From Methanomassiliicoccales archaeon PtaB.Bin134 (GTDB lineage Archaea > Thermoplasmatota > Thermoplasmata > Methanomassiliicoccales > UBA472), in assembly GCA_002067045.1 (NCBI GenBank), contig MVPZ01000099.1:1-31923 (forward strand): DNA of 31,923 nucleotides, given 5' to 3'. The position numbers and the translations under genes are program-made. This document shows positions 28,324-31,923 of this stretch, piece by piece. Numbering within the stretch: the stretch's first letter is position 1; every line of letters starts with the position of its first letter. The notes below the pieces were generated by a model. It was not told the DNA's origin and ran no database searches. It worked only from the letters and a program-made list of their open reading frames with translations.

Positions 28324-29888
28324 ATGTCCATCGAGTGGCCGTCGGACCGTGCGAGGTCGGTCCTGATCGCTGCCTCCATCCTTTTGGCCCTGGCCATGAT
28401 AGTGGCCTTTCACTGGATCATCGAGACCGGGATCCTCTTCACCCACTTCTTCTACGTGCCCATCCTCCTTTCCGTGATATGGTGGCGGAGGAGGGGTTTG
28501 GCGGTGACCCTCTTCCTTATCGCTTCGCTGCTGGTGAGCGATGTCCTGATGGGGGATGCCCGGGGGCTGTCAGAGGACCTCATGAGGGGGGCGGCCATGC
28601 TAGCCATCGCCTTGGTAACCTTCACCCTGAACGAGAGAGCGATATCTAAGGAATGGGAGCTTGAGGAGACGAACCGGCGGCTGGAAGCCAGGGTGGCCGA
28701 ACGGACGGCCTCCCTGGATATGTCCAACCAGGAACTGAGGGACGAGCTGACCCTAAGGATAAGGACCGAGGGGCTTCTCGACATGGAGAGGCGGCGGCTG
28801 AAAAGACCCTGCGTTCAATAGGGGACGGGGTTCTGGTGACCGACCGGGACGGCGCGGTCTCCCTGATGAACCCCGGGGCGGAGGCCATGACCGGCCTTGC
28901 GTTCAAGGAGGCCCTGGGCAGGCCGATCGACGAGGTCGTGATGCTGCAGGACGACAGCACCGGCGAAAGGCTGAGCCTCGGCATGGGCGCCAAGGCCCTG
29001 ACGGCGGGACCGGAGCAGCCCATCGTGCTCCTGAAGAGGTCGGGAGGACGGGCGAGGGTCGCGGTCAGCCAGGCCCGGATAACGATGGAGGGCGAGGCCA
29101 TCGGCCATGTGACCGTGGTGACCGATATCACGGAGAGGGAGCGGCTGAACGATGAGATCTGGGAGCAGCAGCATTATCGCTCGATAGAGATCCTTGCGGG
29201 GGGAATAGCACACGACTTCGGCAACTTCCTCCTGTCCCTCAGTGGGAACCTGGAGCTGCTGAAGGACTCGGTCCAGGACCGCAAGGGGCTGGAGAGGATA
29301 GACAACGTCCAGAAGGCCTCGCATAACGCCATGGGATTGACCAGGCAGCTGATGGCCTTCTCAAAGGTGGGTTCCCCCTCCCCGGAGGGCACCGACATCC
29401 GGGAAACGTTGGCGGAGGTGGCGCGATTCAACCTGGCCGGGTCCGAGATCGTCCTGGAGACGGACATCGACCCCGGGCTGTCGGAGGTCCATATGGACAG
29501 GACCCACCTGTCCCAGGTGGTGGGCAACATTATCATCAACGCCAAGCAGGCAATGGGCGGGAAGGGCACCATCCGGGTCCGGGCCAGGAACGTCAGTGTG
29601 ATGGACCGCGACCGCCTAAGGGACGGGGACTACGTGCGCATCGAGATCGAGGATGACGGACCGGGGATGCCCGAGGACGTGCTCAGGGATGTGTTCGAGC
29701 CGTACTTCACCAAGAGGAAGGAGGGGGCGGGCCTGGGCATGGCCATAACCAAGTACTGCGTGTCCAAGCACGGCGGGATGATCGAGGCGGATTCCGAGCT
29801 TAAGAGGGGGACCGTCTTCACCCTCCATATTCCGGCAGCATGCTGCCAAATGCCTCCTGGTAGGCGCGAACGCGCGATATCTTTATAA
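28324..29888 (+). pseudogene. Membrane sensor histidine kinase with PAS domain, interrupted by a frameshift
   Basis: The first frame (28324-28821, 165 codons) encodes four membrane helices (about residues 12-33, 37-54, 58-76, 85-102) and a coiled coil (about 105-157). It then hits a stop at 28819. From about 28800 the -1 frame continues without break as EKTLRSIGDGVLVTDRDG (PAS), then AGGIAHDFGNFL with the phosphorylated His at codon 29211, the N box VVGNIIINAKQAM, and the G boxes DDGPGMPE, FTKRKEGAGLGMAI. Adding one base near GCGGCGG (28791-28797) would make one intact protein of about 520 residues. Either a real 1-nt deletion or a sequencing error. It sits between rpl11 and rpl1. Its TAA lies inside the rpl1 TATA box. 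Confidence 0.85.
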
Positions 29889-29890
29889 AC
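29881..29890 (+). promoter_or_regulatory. TATA box of rpl1-rpl10-rpl12
   Basis: CTTTATAAAC predicts a start near 29912. It contains the stop codon of the preceding kinase gene (29886-29888), so the ribosomal-protein genes have their own promoter embedded in the kinase end. Confidence 0.6.
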
Positions 29891-29918
29891 GGATGCATGA
29901 TTAAGGGGTCTCACCGAA

Positions 29919-29955
29919 CTGTAGGAGAGCCTTCATTGGCTCGTAGGCACTACAG
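29919..29955 (+). promoter_or_regulatory. Leader hairpin next to the rpl1 ribosome site
   Basis: CTGTAG (29919-29924) pairs with CTACAG (29950-29955); inside it GAGCC (29927-29931) pairs with GGCTC (29938-29942) around TTCATT. The two helices are separated by an asymmetric loop (2 nt against 7 nt). The last pair reaches the G that begins GGAGG, so folding could limit ribosome access. Archaeal L1 is known to regulate its own mRNA by binding a helix-asymmetric loop-helix element; whether this is that site is an inference. Confidence 0.5.
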
Positions 29956-29966
29956 GAGGGATCGAA

Positions 29967-30605
29967 TTGGCAGAAAAAGCAACCGTTACGGCCGTTAAGA
30001 AAGCCTTGGAGCACTCTCCAAAGCGCAATTTTACACAAACGGTCGACCTGTCCATAAACCTGAAGGATGTGGACCTGTCCATACCCAAGAACAGGATACA
30101 GGAGGACATCATTCTGCCTCACGGTAGGGGAAAGCCTATCAAGGTCTGTGTCATCGGCAGCGGCGAGATGCTGCTCAAGGCCAAGGACGTGGCCGACAAG
30201 GTCGTGTCCGTGGAGGAGCTTGGAACCATCGCTGACGACAAGAAGCAGGCCAAGAAGATGGCCAATGAGTTCCAGTATTTCATCGCGGAGGCCCCGCTGA
30301 TGCCCACCATCGGTAAGAGGTTGGGTATCGTGCTCGGTCCCCGCGGAAAGATGCCGAAGCCCATCCCCCCGGGAGCGGACCCCAAGCCCATGATAGACAA
30401 CCTGCGCAAGTCGGTGTCCATCAGGACCAGGGACAAGATGACCTTCCACACCGCCGTCGGGACCACGGACATGACGCCAGAGGACATAGCCGATAACATC
30501 GAGCTCATCGTCAAGAGAGTTGGCATGAAGCTCGAGAAGGGCACCATGAACATCCGGTCCGCTTTCGTGAAGACCACCATGGGACCCTCCGAGAAGGTGA
30601 TTTGA
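29967..30605 (+). CDS. rpl1: Ribosomal protein L1
   Basis: 212 residues, protein of the L1 stalk, binding 23S rRNA helix 77. Family landmarks are RNFTQTVDLSINLKDVDL, LPHGRGKPIKVCVIG, GKRLGIVLGPRGKMPKPIPPG and the C-terminal GTMNIRSAFVKTTMGPS. The start is TTG at 29967 with GGAGG 7 nt upstream. It begins the L1-L10-L12 operon. Confidence 0.96.
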   Translation: MAEKATVTAVKKALEHSPKRNFTQTVDLSINLKDVDLSIPKNRIQEDIILPHGRGKPIKVCVIGSGEMLLKAKDVADKVVSVEELGTIADDKKQAKKMANEFQYFIAEAPLMPTIGKRLGIVLGPRGKMPKPIPPGADPKPMIDNLRKSVSIRTRDKMTFHTAVGTTDMTPEDIADNIELIVKRVGMKLEKGTMNIRSAFVKTTMGPSEKVI

Positions 30606-30618
30606 GGAGGTTCCAGAC

Positions 30619-31614
30619 ATGGCACATGTAGCGAAGTGGAAAAAGGAGAGGGTGCAGGAGCTGGTGAACCTGATGGTCCACAGCCACGTGGTCGGCATTG
30701 TCGATCTGCACGGCATTCCCGCTGCTCAGATGATCTCCATGCGCGCAGTGCTGCGCGGAAAGGCCGATGTGAGCATGACCAGGAACACCTTGATGGACCT
30801 GGCCCTCACCGAGGCCGCCAAGCAGAGGCCGGGCCTGGAGAAGCTGAAGCCGCTAGTGGACGGACAGTGCGCGATCGTCACCACGGACGAGAACCCGTTC
30901 AAGCTGTTCCGCCAGATGGAGGGCACGAAGACCCCGGCGCCGGCCAAGACCGGCGACATAGCACCGGAGGACATCATGGTGAAAGCGGGGGACACCCCGT
31001 TCAAGCCCGGCCCGATCATCGGCGAGCTGCAGAAAGCCGGCATCCCCGCGGCCATAGAGTCCGGGAAGATCATCATCAAGAAGGACAAGGTCCTCGTCCC
31101 CAAGGGCGAGCCGGTCCCCGATGAGGTCGCCAAGGTGCTGGTGAAGCTGGAGATCCTGCCCATGATCGTGGGTATGGACCTCCGGGGCGCCTTCGAGGAT
31201 GGCGTTCTGTACGGGAAGGATGTCCTGAACGTACCTGCGGACTACTATCCGAACATGATCGGATTGGCCGCCAGGAATGCCCTAGGCTTGAGCTTGTCTA
31301 TTGCATATGTCACGCCTCAAACTGTCACGCCCTTGCTATCCAAGGCCTATCGCGAAGCGATGGCCTTGAGCGTGGCTGGCGCGTTCCCGACCAAGGAGAG
31401 CATCGGTGCCATCCTTGCGAAGGCTGACGCGCAGATGATGACTTTGGCCTCGATCACCGGTCTGGAAGATGACCGTTTAAAGAACAGGAAGGCTGCGGTA
31501 ACCGCGGCCGCCCCGGTGAGCGAGTCCAAGGCCGTCGAGGCTGAGAAAGATGAGGAAGAGGAGCAGGTCAGCGAGGAGGAAGCCGCCGCTGGACTGAGCT
31601 CTCTGTTCGATTGA
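30619..31614 (+). CDS. rpl10: Ribosomal protein L10 (P0)
   Basis: 331 residues, base of the ribosomal stalk. The N-terminal rRNA-binding part WKKERVQELVNLMVHSHVVGIVDLHGIPAAQM and IKKDKVLVPKGEPVP are typical. The C-terminal spine holds L12 dimers. It ends in an acidic EKDEEEEQ run and AAAGLSSLFD, the same tail type as L12. GAGGAGG precedes the ATG. 13 nt separate it from rpl1. Confidence 0.95.
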   Translation: MAHVAKWKKERVQELVNLMVHSHVVGIVDLHGIPAAQMISMRAVLRGKADVSMTRNTLMDLALTEAAKQRPGLEKLKPLVDGQCAIVTTDENPFKLFRQMEGTKTPAPAKTGDIAPEDIMVKAGDTPFKPGPIIGELQKAGIPAAIESGKIIIKKDKVLVPKGEPVPDEVAKVLVKLEILPMIVGMDLRGAFEDGVLYGKDVLNVPADYYPNMIGLAARNALGLSLSIAYVTPQTVTPLLSKAYREAMALSVAGAFPTKESIGAILAKADAQMMTLASITGLEDDRLKNRKAAVTAAAPVSESKAVEAEKDEEEEQVSEEEAAAGLSSLFD

Positions 31615-31626
31615 GGAGGTAAGGAA

Positions 31627-31923
31627 ATGGAATACATATACAGCGCTTTGGTCCTTCACGCCGCTGGAAAGCAGGTCTCCGAGGACGCGGTTGCCGCTGT
31701 CCTGAAGGGCGCCGGTGTTGAGCCGGATGCCGCCAGGATAAAGGCCTTGACCGCTTCCCTGGAGGGAGTGAACATCGATGAGGCTATCGCCTCCGCGATG
31801 GTCGCTGCCGCGCCTGCCGCCGCTGCCGCCCCGGCTGCCGCCGGTCCGGCCGCTCCGGCCAAGGAAGAGCCCAAGGAAGAGGAAGCTGTTTCCGAGGAAG
31901 AGGCCGCCGCCGGTCTCTCCGCT
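31627..31923 (+). CDS. rpl12: Ribosomal protein L12 (P1), cut by window edge
   Basis: 99 codons are present, all but the last few residues. [28 protein letters not shown] is the N-terminal dimerisation helix pair. An Ala/Pro-rich hinge ([14 protein letters not shown]) and an acidic KEEPKEEE run follow, leading to [10 protein letters not shown] at the edge, where GLSxLFG or similar should end the protein. GGAGG is 11 nt upstream of the ATG. Confidence 0.95.
   Translation, partial: MEYIYSALVLHAAGKQVSEDAVAAVLKGAGVEPDAARIKALTASLEGVNIDEAIASAMVAAAPAAAAAPAAAGPAAPAKEEPKEEEAVSEEEAAAGLSA

Noticed and set aside
28785..28821. Programmed -1 frameshifting in the histidine kinase
   Set aside because: The sequence CTG AAA AGA offers no X XXY YYZ heptamer; slipping from AAA to GAA breaks a pair. 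A 1-nt deletion or sequence error explains it better.
31264..31345. Locally AT-richer codon use inside rpl10
   Set aside because: The protein remains collinear with the family across this stretch, and short fluctuations of codon use are common; no sign of an insertion.

Overview
The window is archaeal, GC-rich (clearly above 55 percent by eye) and almost fully coding. It carries archaeal RNA polymerase subunits, TBP, Spt5, SecE, PriL, an AglB-type oligosaccharyltransferase, P0/L12 stalk proteins, several FtsZ proteins and TATA-box promoters with short or absent leaders. The unsplit rpoB, the high GC content and the extended Spt5 fit Thermoplasmatota, possibly near Methanomassiliicoccales. The phylum is an inference; the domain is certain.

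Layout. 1-2979, minus strand: the 5' part of aglB, then pyrF. 3012-4073, plus: a radical SAM protein. 4070-12983, minus: a tightly coupled RNA polymerase operon, rpoH-rpoB-rpoA1-rpoA2-rpl30e-nusA, with start/stop overlaps. 13105-13238, minus: a tRNA-Lys(UUU) gene interrupted by two 30-nt introns, one in the D-loop and one in the T-loop. 13579-16778, plus: a small zinc-ribbon protein with EF-1beta, a second radical SAM protein with a helix-hairpin-helix tail, and priL. 16765-18883, minus: a CDP-alcohol phosphatidyltransferase with an AK6/Fap7-type NTPase, and truA. 18966-19667, plus: a TrmJ-type methyltransferase.

19669-26580 is a cell-division neighbourhood. On the minus strand a tandem ribbon-helix-helix (RHH) regulator precedes an FtsZ2-type gene, the order known for cdrS-ftsZ2 in haloarchaea. 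On the plus strand lie tbp, a TIM-barrel hydrolase, and two closely related FtsZ1-type genes separated by a methyltransferase and an XRE regulator. An acylphosphatase gene lies on the minus strand among them. The RHH-ftsZ2 promoter and the first ftsZ1 promoter share a 16-bp near-identical motif, which suggests common control of the division genes. A candidate structured small RNA lies between the RHH promoter and tbp.

26634-31923, plus: secE-spt5-rpl11, then a frameshifted sensor histidine kinase, then rpl1-rpl10-rpl12 (cut by the window edge) with its own promoter and a leader hairpin next to the rpl1 ribosome-binding site.

Most notable: the two-intron tRNA-Lys, the operator shared by the division genes, the tandem-RHH regulator, an Spt5 with an extra N-terminal beta-rich domain, a zinc-ribbon insertion in RpoB, an N-terminal extension on RpoA2, and the candidate small RNA.
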